64,000 bases of DNA from an uncultured Granulosicoccaceae bacterium (GCA_938041955.1 CALISD010000110.1:1-64000); one strand, 5' to 3'; counted from the first letter of the stretch, positions 55,499 to 64,000 are shown. Numbers and translations are program-made. The notes: a model not told the origin generated them from the sequence alone.

Positions 55499-55966
55499 TT
55501 ATCGGTCAGCCCGGGAATCGAGCATTTTTTTAAAATATACCCGTCTAAATCCATCTTCCGTTTGGCGCTTATACTCTTCGTATTGCAGTGCTGGATAGAG
55601 CGACAAATTCTCTGTCATTACTTCATTAGTATACAAATCTATCGACTTCATTCCAGCAAGCACAGCTTGCGCTTCGGCATGCTCAATCAACAGCCTTCCT
55701 ACGCCGAAGCCTGCAAATTCAGGAGAGACTGCCACATTCTCTAAATGCATCGACGTCCCTGCCGGATAGAACACTACAAAACCGGCAACTGCACCATCAC
55801 GACATGCCACTGATACGAGGCCCGCATCAATCGCGGCGGCAAAATCGGCCACCATGGGTGCAGGCGCTCGACCGAGCCGTTCAACGTATTTTGAATAAGC
55901 CGCAACAGCACATTTCTGTATTGGTTTCAGATCCCCCTCAGTGGCAGCTCTAATAAAAGCAGACAC
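55499..55966 (-). CDS. GNAT-family N-acetyltransferase
   Basis: A 155-residue acetyltransferase. Motif A region VSPEFAGFGVGRLLIEHAEAQA with an atypical acetyl-CoA loop (AGFGVG in place of Q/RxxGxG/A), then SIDLYTNEVMTEN and the YKRQTEDGFRRVYFKK end. Substrate unknown. The start is a GTG. It follows yajD after 7 bases. Confidence 0.85.
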   Translation of the reverse strand: MSAFIRAATEGDLKPIQKCAVAAYSKYVERLGRAPAPMVADFAAAIDAGLVSVACRDGAVAGFVVFYPAGTSMHLENVAVSPEFAGFGVGRLLIEHAEAQAVLAGMKSIDLYTNEVMTENLSLYPALQYEEYKRQTEDGFRRVYFKKMLDSRADR

Positions 55967-55973
55967 AGATATT

Positions 55974-56333
55974 TCAGCCGTCGTCTTTTTTCATCATACT
56001 TTTAAGGTCTGCAAACGGGTTGTGCGTACTGATTGGTGCAGTATCCTCTTCGCCATAGGTTATGACTTCAACGAATCGCTGGTGCTCATTGTCGTGACAG
56101 AAAACACACAGTAGCTCCCAGTTGCTTCCATCTTCAGGGTTGTGATCGTGGTTGTGGTCTCTATGGTGTACCGTCAGCTCGCGCAGATTGCTATGATCAA
56201 ACTCCCGCATACATCGACCGCACACCCAAGGGTACAGCTTTAACGCCCTCTGACGATAACCGTCTTCACGGGATTGATAAGACTCCCGGGCATTAGCAAC
56301 TATCTTATCAAGCTTACTTTTGTTGTCTGCCAT
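55974..56333 (-). CDS. yajD: YajD-family HNH nuclease
   Basis: A 119-residue protein matching YajD: CGRCMREF, LTVHHRDHNHDHNPEDGSNWELLC, and CVFCHDNEHQR, giving paired CxxC zinc ligands and the HNH metal site. Its DNA target in the cell is not known. Neighbour of a GNAT gene; no mobile-element context. Confidence 0.93.
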   Translation of the reverse strand: MADNKSKLDKIVANARESYQSREDGYRQRALKLYPWVCGRCMREFDHSNLRELTVHHRDHNHDHNPEDGSNWELLCVFCHDNEHQRFVEVITYGEEDTAPISTHNPFADLKSMMKKDDG

Positions 56334-56371
56334 ACGACTTTCTCCAACAGAGCCAGAATTCGAAACCTGCG

Positions 56372-57115
56372 TTAACCACGACCAACAAAAGGCATGTCTG
56401 ACGCCATTATTGTTGTGGACAGCACGTTTGCAGATAAAGGCAGAGATGCCATATGAACGATAGCATCAGCAATATGTTGCGTATCCATCGTCGGCTCTGG
56501 CTTGATACTGCCATCAGCTTGCGGAACCCCACCACTCATACGCTCCGTCATTGCAGAAGCAGCATTACCAATATCTATTTGACCGCAGGCAATGTTGAAC
56601 GGCCGACCGTCAAGCGCAAGTGTTTTAGTCAAACCGCTGATTGCATGTTTACTGACGGTGTAAGGCACAGAACCCGGGCGCGGCACGTGGGCAGAGATAG
56701 AACCGTTATTAATAATGCGGCCACCCTGCGGGTCCTGCTTTCGCATTTGTCCGAATGCCCCGCGAGCAATGAGAAACGCCCCATGCAGATTCACATCGAT
56801 AACTTGTCGCCACTGATCAACAGTGAGCTCATCTATTGGCATGGGCGGCACATTGGTACCGGCGTTGTTGAATACCACATCAAGTCTGCCATGATCACTG
56901 GCCAATTTTTCAAAGAGTTGATCAACCGAATCAGTGTCGGCTACATCACAAGGTATTGGGCTGATGGAGCTTTCCGGGTACGTAGCAATGGTTTCCTCTA
57001 ACGATTTCAGATTCCGACCGCAGATCACAACGTCAAAACCCGCCTTCGCCAGTGCACCTGCACTCATACGACCGATCCCTGAACCACCACCTGTGACTAA
57101 TGCCACTTGAGACAT
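56372..57115 (-). CDS. Short-chain dehydrogenase/reductase
   Basis: A 247-residue classical SDR: cofactor motif VTGGGSGIGR (residues 7-16), NNAGT, catalytic Ser in NNGSISAHV, and YTVSK giving Tyr and Lys. GAAGGA lies 8 bases before the ATG. Divergent from the frc operon, so it may act on a related sugar or polyol, but the substrate is not shown by sequence. Confidence 0.9.
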   Translation of the reverse strand: MSQVALVTGGGSGIGRMSAGALAKAGFDVVICGRNLKSLEETIATYPESSISPIPCDVADTDSVDQLFEKLASDHGRLDVVFNNAGTNVPPMPIDELTVDQWRQVIDVNLHGAFLIARGAFGQMRKQDPQGGRIINNGSISAHVPRPGSVPYTVSKHAISGLTKTLALDGRPFNIACGQIDIGNAASAMTERMSGGVPQADGSIKPEPTMDTQHIADAIVHMASLPLSANVLSTTIMASDMPFVGRG

Positions 57116-57424
57116 AAAAACGTTCCTTCAATTAAGCTTGATTAAACAACAGTCTATTCCTACAACTTATTCTACGATGCCGTTACGCGACCGTTCTGAC
57201 ACGGCCCTTAAACCACCCTGTGGCGTAACAGCCGGCAACATCGATCCTATCCATTTAAACCACAAAAACCAACCGTCGTGGCTGTTTCATAAATGGAACA
57301 AGCCAATTGTATTCTAAATATGAATTCAACCGGCGCTATGTATTGACACCCATGACACCCGGTGGTTTCATGACCACATTGTGTATCGTTACGCTGCGCA
57401 ATTCCCAATTAAAAGGACAGGAAA
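57116..57424. other. 309-bp divergent promoter region
   Basis: Between the SDR gene and frcB. A TTGACA hexamer at 57343-57348 is a possible -35, without a good -10 at 17 bases. An imperfect inverted repeat around CATGACACC/GGTTTCATG (57351-57372) might be an operator. No gene supported. Confidence 0.35.
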
Positions 57425-58447
57425 ATGAAAAAGCTACTAACTCTTAGCACATTCGCGCTCGCCATCGGCGGTGCGACTATGAGTGGCCAGGTAATGGCAG
57501 ACACTTCCGCATGCTTAATTACCAAAACCGACACCAACCCATTCTTCGTGAAAATGAAAGAAGGGGCAACCGCAAAAGCTGAAGAACTCGGCGTTTCCCT
57601 GAAAAGCTTCGCGGGCAAAGTAGATGGTGACCATGAAAGCCAGGTGGCGGCAATTGAAACCTGCATTGCAGATGGTGCAAAAGGTATTTTAATTACCGCC
57701 TCTGACACAAAAGCTATCGTCTCTTCCGTGCAGCAGGCGCGAGAAGCGGGACTGCTGGTCATTGCCCTTGATACACCGCTGGAGCCAATTGACTCTGCAG
57801 ATGCCACATTCGCCACTGATAACTTCCTCGCTGGTGAGCTTATCGGTAAATGGGCAGCTGCTGCTTTAGGTGATGAAGCCGCCAACGCAAAGATTGGCAT
57901 GCTCGATCTTGCTGTAAGCCAACCTTCTGTTGGTGTACTTCGCGATCAGGGATTCCTGCAAGGCTTTGGCATTGACCTTGGTGATCCAAATAAGTGGGGC
58001 GACGAAGATGACGCTCGTATCGTAGGTAACGATGTCACCGCCGGCAACGAAGAAGGCGGTCGCAAAGCGATGGAAAATCTTCTTGCTAAAGATCCTATGA
58101 TCAATGTGGTATACACCATCAATGAACCTGCAGCTGCCGGCGCATATGAAGCGCTAAAGTCAATCGGTCGTGAAGGCGATGTATTGATTGTTTCTGTAGA
58201 CGGTGGTTGCCCGGGTGTTGCTAACGTCGCAGAAGGTGTTATCGGCGCTACGTCACAGCAATATCCCTTGTTAATGGCATCTCTTGGTATCGAAGCCATT
58301 GCAGCCTGGGCTAAAGATGGCAGCAAGCCGGAAAACACTCCCGGAAAAGATTTCTTTGACACAGGTGTTGCACTGGTCACTGATAAGCCGGCTGATGGTG
58401 TTGAGTCAATTGACACTAAAACCGGCACTGACCGCTGCTGGGGTTAA
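57425..58447 (+). CDS. frcB: Sugar ABC transporter substrate-binding protein (FrcB-like)
   Basis: A 340-residue periplasmic binding protein, type I fold, with a signal peptide (about residues 1-25, GQVMA). [31 protein letters not shown], and VDGGCPGV segments are typical of the ribose/fructose group. AGGA precedes the ATG. Context (permease, single ATPase domain, and a P-loop kinase) matches the rhizobial frcBCAK fructose system, whose binding protein also takes mannose and ribose. Confidence 0.9.
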   Translation: MKKLLTLSTFALAIGGATMSGQVMADTSACLITKTDTNPFFVKMKEGATAKAEELGVSLKSFAGKVDGDHESQVAAIETCIADGAKGILITASDTKAIVSSVQQAREAGLLVIALDTPLEPIDSADATFATDNFLAGELIGKWAAAALGDEAANAKIGMLDLAVSQPSVGVLRDQGFLQGFGIDLGDPNKWGDEDDARIVGNDVTAGNEEGGRKAMENLLAKDPMINVVYTINEPAAAGAYEALKSIGREGDVLIVSVDGGCPGVANVAEGVIGATSQQYPLLMASLGIEAIAAWAKDGSKPENTPGKDFFDTGVALVTDKPADGVESIDTKTGTDRCWG

Positions 58448-58456
58448 TACCCGGGA

Positions 58457-58513
58457 GTCTGCGCGGCACAAGCCTGAGTAGCATGCAGTAGCAGAGGTTC
58501 TGCCGCGCTGACT
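58457..58513 (+). repeat. Long-range inverted repeat between frcB and frcC
   Basis: 13-base arms AGTCTGCGCGGCA (58457-58469) and TGCCGCGCTGACT (58501-58513), with one mismatch, enclose 31 bases. This starts 9 bases after the frcB stop and could shield the frcB 3' end from exonucleases. Confidence 0.6.
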
Positions 58514-58520
58514 CTGACAA

Positions 58521-58551
58521 CTGTGGGGTGACTATCACCCCGCAGATGTTT
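58521..58551 (+). terminator. Intra-operon hairpin between frcB and frcC
   Basis: An 11-bp stem (one G-U pair) CTGTGGGGTGA/TCACCCCGCAG with a 3-base loop, followed by ATGTTTT. Probably a partial terminator that makes the binding protein mRNA more abundant than the membrane components. Confidence 0.65.
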
Positions 58552-58623
58552 TAAAGTACACACCACTGTGTAGGGCAAGTATCCTGCTTGCTACCATTAA
58601 AATAAAAATAAAACGAGGGAATA

Positions 58624-59709
58624 GTGGCTACAGAACACTTCGAATCCGCGCTGGAGAGTGCGCCAGATACCCTTCCCGAATTTGAAGAAAGACGCTCTTT
58701 CTTGAATCACATACGCCATTGGCTACATCAAACCCCGGCGGCAGTGCCACTCATTGTTTTGTTGATTTCCATAGCAATATTCGGCGTGATTCTTGGCAAC
58801 AAGTTTTTCTCACCGTTTGCCCTTACATTAATTCTGCAACAAGTCGCGATAGTCGGCATTGTCGGCGCGGCCCAAGCCCTTGTGGTGCTAACCGCCGGCA
58901 TTGATCTTTCCGTTGGCGCCATCATGGTTTTATCATCCGTCGTGATGGGCCAGTTTGCTTTCCGCTATGGATTTCCGCCTGAAATAGCATTGGTCTGCGG
59001 CTTTGCAGTGGGTTCATTATGCGGCTTCATCAATGGCGTTTTAGTCGCTATCGTCAGACTGCCACCGTTTATTGTCACCCTCGGCATGTGGCAAATTGTA
59101 TTAGCGTCGAATTTTCTGTACTCAGCCAATGAAACTATCCGCTCACAGGATATAGACGAAAAAGCAAAAATACTTAAATGGCTGGGTGAAAAGATAAAAG
59201 TCCCCATAGACCTCCCGATGTTTGGTATCTCAGGCACTGCGGTATTTACCTACGCCGTATTTTTAATGGTGCTGCTGACAGTGGTACTGGCGTATGTCTT
59301 AAAACACACCGCCTGGGGCAGACACGTCTACGCGGTCGGTGACGATCCGGAAGCTGCAGAATTAGCCGGCGTCAGAGTAAAGCGAACATTGATTTCTGTG
59401 TACACACTTGCGGGCTTCATATGCGCACTGGCTGGCTGGGCTCTCATCGGTCGCATAGGATCTGTATCACCCACCGCCGGACAGTTTGCCAACATAGAGT
59501 CGATCACAGCGGTTGTAATAGGCGGCATCTCATTGTTCGGTGGCAGAGGTTCTATTGCCGGCATGCTGTTCGGTGCTCTCATCGTCGGGGTGTTTTCACT
59601 GGGATTAAGACTGGTGGGAACAGACCCTCAATGGACTTACCTACTCATTGGCGTACTCATTATTTTCGCAGTAGCGATTGATCAGTGGATTCGCAAGGTG
59701 GCAGTATGA
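58624..59709 (+). CDS. frcC: Sugar ABC transporter permease (FrcC-like)
   Basis: A 361-residue inner-membrane protein of the RbsC/BPD_transp_2 class with 9-10 predicted helices. VLTAGIDLSVGAIMVLSSV, PFIVTLGM, GDDPEAAELAGVRV and VIGGISLFGGRGSIAG are family signatures. The start is GTG with GAGGG 4 bases upstream. The stop overlaps the ATPase ATG (ATGA). Confidence 0.92.
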   Translation: MATEHFESALESAPDTLPEFEERRSFLNHIRHWLHQTPAAVPLIVLLISIAIFGVILGNKFFSPFALTLILQQVAIVGIVGAAQALVVLTAGIDLSVGAIMVLSSVVMGQFAFRYGFPPEIALVCGFAVGSLCGFINGVLVAIVRLPPFIVTLGMWQIVLASNFLYSANETIRSQDIDEKAKILKWLGEKIKVPIDLPMFGISGTAVFTYAVFLMVLLTVVLAYVLKHTAWGRHVYAVGDDPEAAELAGVRVKRTLISVYTLAGFICALAGWALIGRIGSVSPTAGQFANIESITAVVIGGISLFGGRGSIAGMLFGALIVGVFSLGLRLVGTDPQWTYLLIGVLIIFAVAIDQWIRKVAV

Positions 59710-60488
59710 ATACAAACACGAATAACCCGGTGCTACGTGCAAGCAAGCTCACCAAAAGATTCGGTCGCGTTACCGCTTTGGATCAATGTGATTTCGAACT
59801 GATGCCAGGTGAAGTACTGGGGGTTATCGGCGATAACGGTGCCGGCAAATCTACACTGATCAAAACCATGTCCGGCGCATTAAAGCCGGATTCCGGCGAG
59901 ATTTATCTTGACGGAGAAATAGTGAATTTTAATTCCCCGCAAGATGCCAGAGCGGTTGGCATCGAAACGGTCTACCAGAATCTGGCGCTCTCCCCGGCTC
60001 TGTCGATTTCAGACAATCTCTTTCTCGGTCGCGAAATCAGAAAATCCGGCATTCTGGGGTTTTTCCGAAAACTTGATCACAAGGCTATGGAGCAGCAGTC
60101 GCGTAAAATGTTATCCGATCTCGGCTTGCTTACCATACAAAACATACGGCAGTCTGTTGAGACGCTATCTGGCGGACAGCGACAAGGTGTTGCGGTAGCA
60201 CGCGCCGCAGCATTCGGTTCACGAGTAATCATCATGGATGAACCCACCGCAGCCCTTGGCGTAAAGGAGTCTCGCAAAGTATTAGAACTCATCCAGGATG
60301 TCAGAAAGCGTGGCATGCCCATCGTTTTGATCTCACACAATATGCCACACGTGTTTGAGGTAGCCGATCGCATTCACATACATCGCCTGGGAAAACGCCT
60401 TTGCGTTATCGACCCGAAACAATACTCAATGTCCGATGCAGTGGCACTGATGACAGGTGCGATGACTCCAGAACAAAGTGCCGCCTGA
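59706..60488 (+). CDS. frcA: Sugar ABC transporter ATP-binding protein (FrcA-like)
   Basis: 260 residues from the ATG at 59706. Walker A GDNGAGKST, signature LSGGQRQGVAVARA, Walker B VIIMDEPTAAL. A single nucleotide-binding domain, as in FrcA, unlike the double-domain RbsA/AraG. AGGTGG precedes the ATG, which overlaps frcC. Energises uptake through FrcC. Confidence 0.93.
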   Translation: MNTNTNNPVLRASKLTKRFGRVTALDQCDFELMPGEVLGVIGDNGAGKSTLIKTMSGALKPDSGEIYLDGEIVNFNSPQDARAVGIETVYQNLALSPALSISDNLFLGREIRKSGILGFFRKLDHKAMEQQSRKMLSDLGLLTIQNIRQSVETLSGGQRQGVAVARAAAFGSRVIIMDEPTAALGVKESRKVLELIQDVRKRGMPIVLISHNMPHVFEVADRIHIHRLGKRLCVIDPKQYSMSDAVALMTGAMTPEQSAA

Positions 60489-60502
60489 GCCACCTTGAAA
60501 AG

Positions 60503-61123
60503 ATGTCAGTCACGATCGAAAATCTTGCTAACAGTATTCTTGAACAAGCCAAAGACAAGCAACGTTTTTTTGTCGCCATCGCAGGACCACCCGCCGCTGG
60601 CAAGACCACTACATGCAGCGAGTTAGAGAATCGGTTAGCTCATCAAACATCAGTAGCTGTGGTCGCCATGGACGGCTTTCACTATGACAACAGCATACTC
60701 AATGACCTCAATAGATTTCATCGCAAAGGGGCTCCCGACACCTTTGATGTCACCGGTCTACAGCTTTTACTGCAAGGCTTAAAAAAACAAACTGACCCTA
60801 TAGCAGCACCGGTCTTTGATCGGGAACAGGATTTATCTCGTAGCAGCGCAAGAATGATCCACCCAGAAGATCACATCATACTGGTAGAAGGTAACTACCT
60901 GCTATGCGATACCGTGCCATGGAAGTCTCTACACGTTCTTTTCGACTCCACAGTGTTAATGAAAGAGCCGATCTCTCTGCTTGAAGAGCGACTGATTCAA
61001 AGATGGCTCGATCACGACCATACACAAGAGCAAGCAGAGCAACGTGCACATAGTAACGACTTACCCAACGCAAAATACGTAATTGAACACTCAGTCAAAG
61101 CCACTTATGAACTAAGCAGCTAG
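60503..61123 (+). CDS. frcK: P-loop sugar/nucleoside kinase (FrcK-like)
   Basis: 206 residues from the ATG at 60503; the frame opens upstream inside frcA, but this ATG gives the typical length and lies 14 bases after the frcA stop. P-loop AGPPAAGKTT, VVAMDGFHYDN, RKGAPDTFDV, and the FDREQDLS region are shared with the PanK/uridine-kinase-like family that includes FrcK. It would phosphorylate the imported sugar; the substrate is inferred from context. Confidence 0.85.
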   Translation: MSVTIENLANSILEQAKDKQRFFVAIAGPPAAGKTTTCSELENRLAHQTSVAVVAMDGFHYDNSILNDLNRFHRKGAPDTFDVTGLQLLLQGLKKQTDPIAAPVFDREQDLSRSSARMIHPEDHIILVEGNYLLCDTVPWKSLHVLFDSTVLMKEPISLLEERLIQRWLDHDHTQEQAEQRAHSNDLPNAKYVIEHSVKATYELSS

Positions 61124-61477
61124 CCCCCGCTGTTTAGCTCACCAGTCTCATCGCACGCAAGCCACACCGAATATTACAGACCGTAGACTCCCGAAAGTCC
61201 AAGTTAACCTCTGCCGATACAGAACCACCAAACGATACTACTCACCTCCTACTTTCGACTCACTAAAAACAGGCCGTTGCTGCCAATTTTCACCTCAAGC
61301 CTGTAAAATGTGTTGAATTGCATCATCACTATCCACACCCGCCTGTTCCAGCTCATTATATCGGTTAACTATTATTGTGACTGGAATAGCACTGCCGGTT
61401 CGATTAATAGAAATCTGTGCCTGAATGTATTATGTTCATAGCCCATCAGGGAAGGATTTCCAGACAGGGTAACTATC
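61124..61477. other. 353-bp intergenic region before the beta-helix gene
   Basis: Holds no supported gene. A widely spaced ACAGGC/GCCTGT repeat near 61270-61305 is the only symmetry noticed. The promoter of the beta-helix gene must lie here. Confidence 0.35.
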
Positions 61478-63076
61478 ATGAGAGCGCAACTATTGTTGAA
61501 TACATCTAAGCATTTCTCACACCTATTGCGTTATGTATTTTGTATTTTCCTCTGTATTTTTTCAGGCACCGCCGCGACTGATTCGCATAACAAGGAATCG
61601 ACCGAGTCACCTCTCAACTCATTCAGCGGACACTGCCCACCGTTTATCTCCAGTCGCCTCTATAGCACTCCCACTAAAACCACCTTAGTAAATCCTTCAA
61701 ACTGGATCGCAGCAGTTGAAAATTCTGTCACCGGTGAGGAAATTCTTCTCGAAGATGGACTCTACTCACTGAACCAATACGCTGTAGTTTTTAATGCCCC
61801 GGTCACGTTTCGCAGCGCATCAGGAAACAAAGATGCAGTCGTCATTGAAGGCCAGGGATATACCGAAAATGCTGAAGCACTCATGGTGATGGCAAATGAT
61901 GTCCGCATAGCTGACATCACGATAAAGAATGTCAGGGACCATGGCATTACAATCCAAGAAGGGTTTGCTCGCACGATGATCTACAACGTTGACCTTGCAG
62001 ACATCGGCACACAACATATAAAAGGTAACAAAGTAGGCCCTCACGGAGTGATTGCCTGCTCCAGATTGGGGTATACAGAAGAAGTATCCACCGGTGATTA
62101 CAACGGTGCGATAGATCTGCACAAAGCAATAGAATGGACCATTCGAGACAACTATATTTACAATATTTACGGCGATGGTAGCGGCTGTGCTGTGGATGCC
62201 GAGTGTGGCGTGTACTTCCCCGGTGGCGAACCCGCCATACTCCTTTGGAGAGGGTCACGTGACAATGTCATTCTACGCAACACTATCGTAGAGTCTTTTA
62301 GAGCGATAGCACTCGGGTTAGATACTGAGTATTCCGGCGGAGTCGTTAAAGACAATTACATATGTCGTAGCAAAGCTGGTAAGAACGGCGTAAACGGATT
62401 TATCAATGGTGACACTGGCATCAGCCTGTCAGGAGCAAGCAACGTAGAAATTGAAGGTAACAAAGTAATACTCGCAGGAGACTATCCCGGTCCAATCGAG
62501 ATCAGAGATGGAACAGGCAACCACGTGGTTAGTAACTACAGCACCAGACCAATCTGGAACAGAGGTAACGCGGAATTTAACGGCTGTAGCGCCGGGAAAT
62601 GCAACGATAGTTTATACGGCAATATCATCGAGGATGCCCCAACAGTGATATCATGCCCAAATCAACTGGAACCACCAGTAATAGTGGCATCATTGTCCAG
62701 CGAATTATCCGAGTCACTAATAGCCAACGCGGCTGATACTAACCGGATCGAAAATCAGCCTATCCCTGAAGTAGAACATTCCAGCCAGCTCGACGAAGCT
62801 GAACCGCAAGAAGAGCAAATAACCAGACAGGAATCTTCTGTCGAGGCAATGCTTCGACAACAACTTAACGAGCAAAGACTACTAACAATAGAAGCACAAC
62901 TGAATGCTGCCAATGATCGGCTGAAGGCCAAAGAAGCACAACTTCAATACTGGGAGAACCAACAAATCCTCGAAGATCGACTACGCATTATGGAAATGCA
63001 ACAAAGGATGACACAGAAGCAATTTGATATAATCCAGCGACGGTTAGATTCACTCATTGGAAATCTACCGCACTAG
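61478..63076 (+). CDS. Exported right-handed beta-helix protein with C-terminal coiled coil
   Basis: A 532-residue protein. Signal peptide (about residues 1-34, LCIFSGTAA), then a pectate-lyase-like parallel beta-helix (about 60-400) of repeated short strands (VRIADITIKNV, NVILRNTIVESF, NVEIEGNKVILAG). A Glu/Pro linker and a coiled coil follow (about 445-530, LNEQRLLTIEAQLNAANDRLKA). Paired Cys (CAVDAECG; CSAGKCN) suggest disulfides. It looks like a polysaccharide lyase or binding protein that oligomerises through the coil; no catalytic residues can be assigned with confidence. AGGG lies 9 bases before the ATG. Confidence 0.82.
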   Translation: MRAQLLLNTSKHFSHLLRYVFCIFLCIFSGTAATDSHNKESTESPLNSFSGHCPPFISSRLYSTPTKTTLVNPSNWIAAVENSVTGEEILLEDGLYSLNQYAVVFNAPVTFRSASGNKDAVVIEGQGYTENAEALMVMANDVRIADITIKNVRDHGITIQEGFARTMIYNVDLADIGTQHIKGNKVGPHGVIACSRLGYTEEVSTGDYNGAIDLHKAIEWTIRDNYIYNIYGDGSGCAVDAECGVYFPGGEPAILLWRGSRDNVILRNTIVESFRAIALGLDTEYSGGVVKDNYICRSKAGKNGVNGFINGDTGISLSGASNVEIEGNKVILAGDYPGPIEIRDGTGNHVVSNYSTRPIWNRGNAEFNGCSAGKCNDSLYGNIIEDAPTVISCPNQLEPPVIVASLSSELSESLIANAADTNRIENQPIPEVEHSSQLDEAEPQEEQITRQESSVEAMLRQQLNEQRLLTIEAQLNAANDRLKAKEAQLQYWENQQILEDRLRIMEMQQRMTQKQFDIIQRRLDSLIGNLPH

Positions 63077-63078
63077 TT

Positions 63079-63230
63079 AGTGGGCTGTTTGGAAAGTTCG
63101 GTAACACGGATCGAAGCCATAGCTGCGTTGGAAAATTTCTAAGTAGGCCCTGCTATGCCTGCTTTTTCCGCCTTGCTCTGACGACTGTGGCTGTGAAAAA
63201 TTTGTTACCGAACTTGCCGCACAGCCCACT
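63079..63230. mobile_element. 152-bp nested palindromic MITE-like element
   Basis: 28-base terminal inverted repeats (63079-63106 and 63203-63230) agree at 25 positions, beginning AGTGGGCTGT and ending AAGTTCGGTAACA. Inside lie further nested symmetries (AGCCATAG/CTGTGGCT; AAGTAGGC/GCCTGCTT). No open reading frame and no obvious target-site duplication. It starts 3 bases after the beta-helix stop. A non-autonomous repeat element is inferred; it could also act as a terminator. Confidence 0.6.
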
Positions 63231-63286
63231 GGATCAAGTTCAAGCAGTGCCTGTCAAACCCGATTTTTCTTCAACTGGAAGAACTC

Positions 63287-63592
63287 ATGGCCCGTAAAGA
63301 TCGCCCACACACACCTGATGGCCGCTACCTGGTTTCCAAAGGCATTCTAAAACGATGCACCAATCCAACGCTTGATGACAATATTAGACGTAAAGCAATT
63401 AAAAAAATGATGCAGGCACGGATGAGTAAAGATAAACCCACTGTACTAGAAGCCAAAATTGCGCTGGGCGAATCAGGTCCTGTATGGTGGGACGATGGAG
63501 CGCCAGACTACAGCGGAAATACTCCAGTAGAAACACCCTATATTCAATGGTGGGATTCGCTTACCGATGAGCAGCGAAAAGCCGGCGCCTGA
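63287..63592 (+). CDS. Conserved hypothetical protein (GPVWWDDGAPDY family)
   Basis: A 101-residue soluble protein starting RKDRPHTPDGRYLVSKGILKRC and ending GESGPVWWDDGAPDYSGNTPVETPYIQWW. This pattern recurs in many proteobacterial hypothetical proteins as I recall them; no function is known. GGAAG lies 6 bases before the ATG. Confidence 0.8.
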   Translation: MARKDRPHTPDGRYLVSKGILKRCTNPTLDDNIRRKAIKKMMQARMSKDKPTVLEAKIALGESGPVWWDDGAPDYSGNTPVETPYIQWWDSLTDEQRKAGA

Positions 63593-63771
63593 CTCCGAAA
63601 ATACTTTTCTAACGTAACAAATCAGGGAACAACTGTCGTATCCACGGGTGTGCTCGTTCATGGTTCAAAACACATGTATATTGAGCGCGAACTCCTACCC
63701 AATGAATACGTCAGACCCATCCTGCAAAGCAACAAGAGATTGCAAAAAACTGAGCAATTGAATTTGGTGCT

Positions 63772-64000
63772 TTACGAATGAATAGTTACTTTATTACGCG
63801 GCTTTGATAGTGCGAGTATATTTCCACAAACTATCAACACAACACCCAGAGTCGCTGGCAGCGTCCATTGGTAACCTTCTAACAACGTGCTAAGCATCAA
63901 AGCAACCACCGGAAACGCCACGCCAGCATAAGCTCCCTTATCTGCTCCTATGCGATGGATCAGTGTTAAGTAACACCCAAACGCCACCACCGAACCAACG
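63772..64000 (-). CDS. EamA/DMT-family transporter, C-terminal part (cut by window edge)
   Basis: The last 70-odd residues of a membrane protein whose start lies beyond the window. CYLTLIHRIGADKGAYAGVAFPVVALMLSTLLEGYQWTLPATLGVVLIVCGNILAL is the typical final EamA helix pair with GAxxG motif and polar tail. Drug/metabolite exporter superfamily; substrate unknown. Confidence 0.8.
   Translation of the reverse strand, partial: VGSVVAFGCYLTLIHRIGADKGAYAGVAFPVVALMLSTLLEGYQWTLPATLGVVLIVCGNILALSKPRNKVTIHS

Noticed and set aside
56453-57001. 182-codon plus-strand frame opposite the SDR gene
   Set aside because: Antisense shadow with His/Arg/Cys-rich composition unlike a real protein.
1-64000. tRNA, rRNA, prophage or transposase genes
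   Set aside because: None recognised by eye on either strand; a covariance search would be needed to exclude small RNAs fully.

Overview
The window looks like chromosomal DNA of a free-living, probably marine gammaproteobacterium. It carries a HexR-type Entner-Doudoroff regulon, the glyQ-glyS-gmhB order, PqiABC, TrmB, YajD and YbjQ proteins, and many signal peptides and lipoboxes. GC is moderate, near 48% by eye. The finer assignment (Arenicellales/Granulosicoccus-like) is only a guess from gene content. I see no rRNA or tRNA gene, CRISPR array, transposase or prophage.

Layout. 1-7 kb: a small membrane protein, an alpha/beta hydrolase, then the glucose catabolic block. zwf-pgl-hexR (minus) and edd-eda (plus) diverge from an intergenic region with two near-identical 15-bp HexR-type operators. 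7-11 kb: unknown small genes, a YbjQ-YbjQ-M48 metalloprotease operon and a zinc alcohol dehydrogenase. 11-14.5 kb: a BON/OmpA-type envelope protein coupled to an 839-residue membrane-anchored coiled-coil protein. 14.7-16.5 kb: acetate kinase fused to a PduL-type phosphotransacylase. 16.7-21.2 kb: a beta-propeller lipoprotein diverging from a DUF6502-like gene and a lipoprotein, with two matching palindromes between them. 21.2-23 kb: DUF1223 protein and quinone oxidoreductase.

23-29.5 kb is the most distinctive accessory block: five tandem same-strand paralogues of exported SASA (sialate O-acetylesterase-like, SGNH-type) enzymes. Two of them carry CX19C modules with a DGDGxG core, one copy in the first gene and four in the third. 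29.5-45.8 kb is mostly core metabolism: class III aminotransferase, a pqi operon with pqiA split in two, trmB, an SLC13 permease, tas, tatD, gmhB, glyS, glyQ and glnA. 46-47 kb holds two small exported proteins.

47-55.3 kb is a compact type IV filament/type II secretion-like operon: assembly ATPase, platform protein, fused PilM-PilN/GspL-like protein, PilO/GspM-like, PilP/GspC-like, a GspK/PilX-like protein and two prepilins. It has no secretin, prepilin peptidase or retraction ATPase. This is the best candidate for an uncharacterised machine. 55.5-57.1 kb: GNAT, YajD and an SDR enzyme. 57.4-61.1 kb: a sugar ABC operon with the frcBCAK layout (fructose-type uptake plus kinase), with two stem-loops between the binding protein and permease genes. 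61.5-63.1 kb: an exported parallel beta-helix protein with a C-terminal coiled coil. It is followed by a 152-bp nested palindromic MITE-like element, a conserved hypothetical gene and the C-terminal end of an EamA transporter cut by the window edge.

Working picture: sugars imported by FrcBCA would be phosphorylated and enter the HexR-controlled Entner-Doudoroff route, with acetyl-CoA overflow handled by the AckA-PduL fusion. The exported esterases suggest use of acetylated polysaccharide. These links are inference from gene content.
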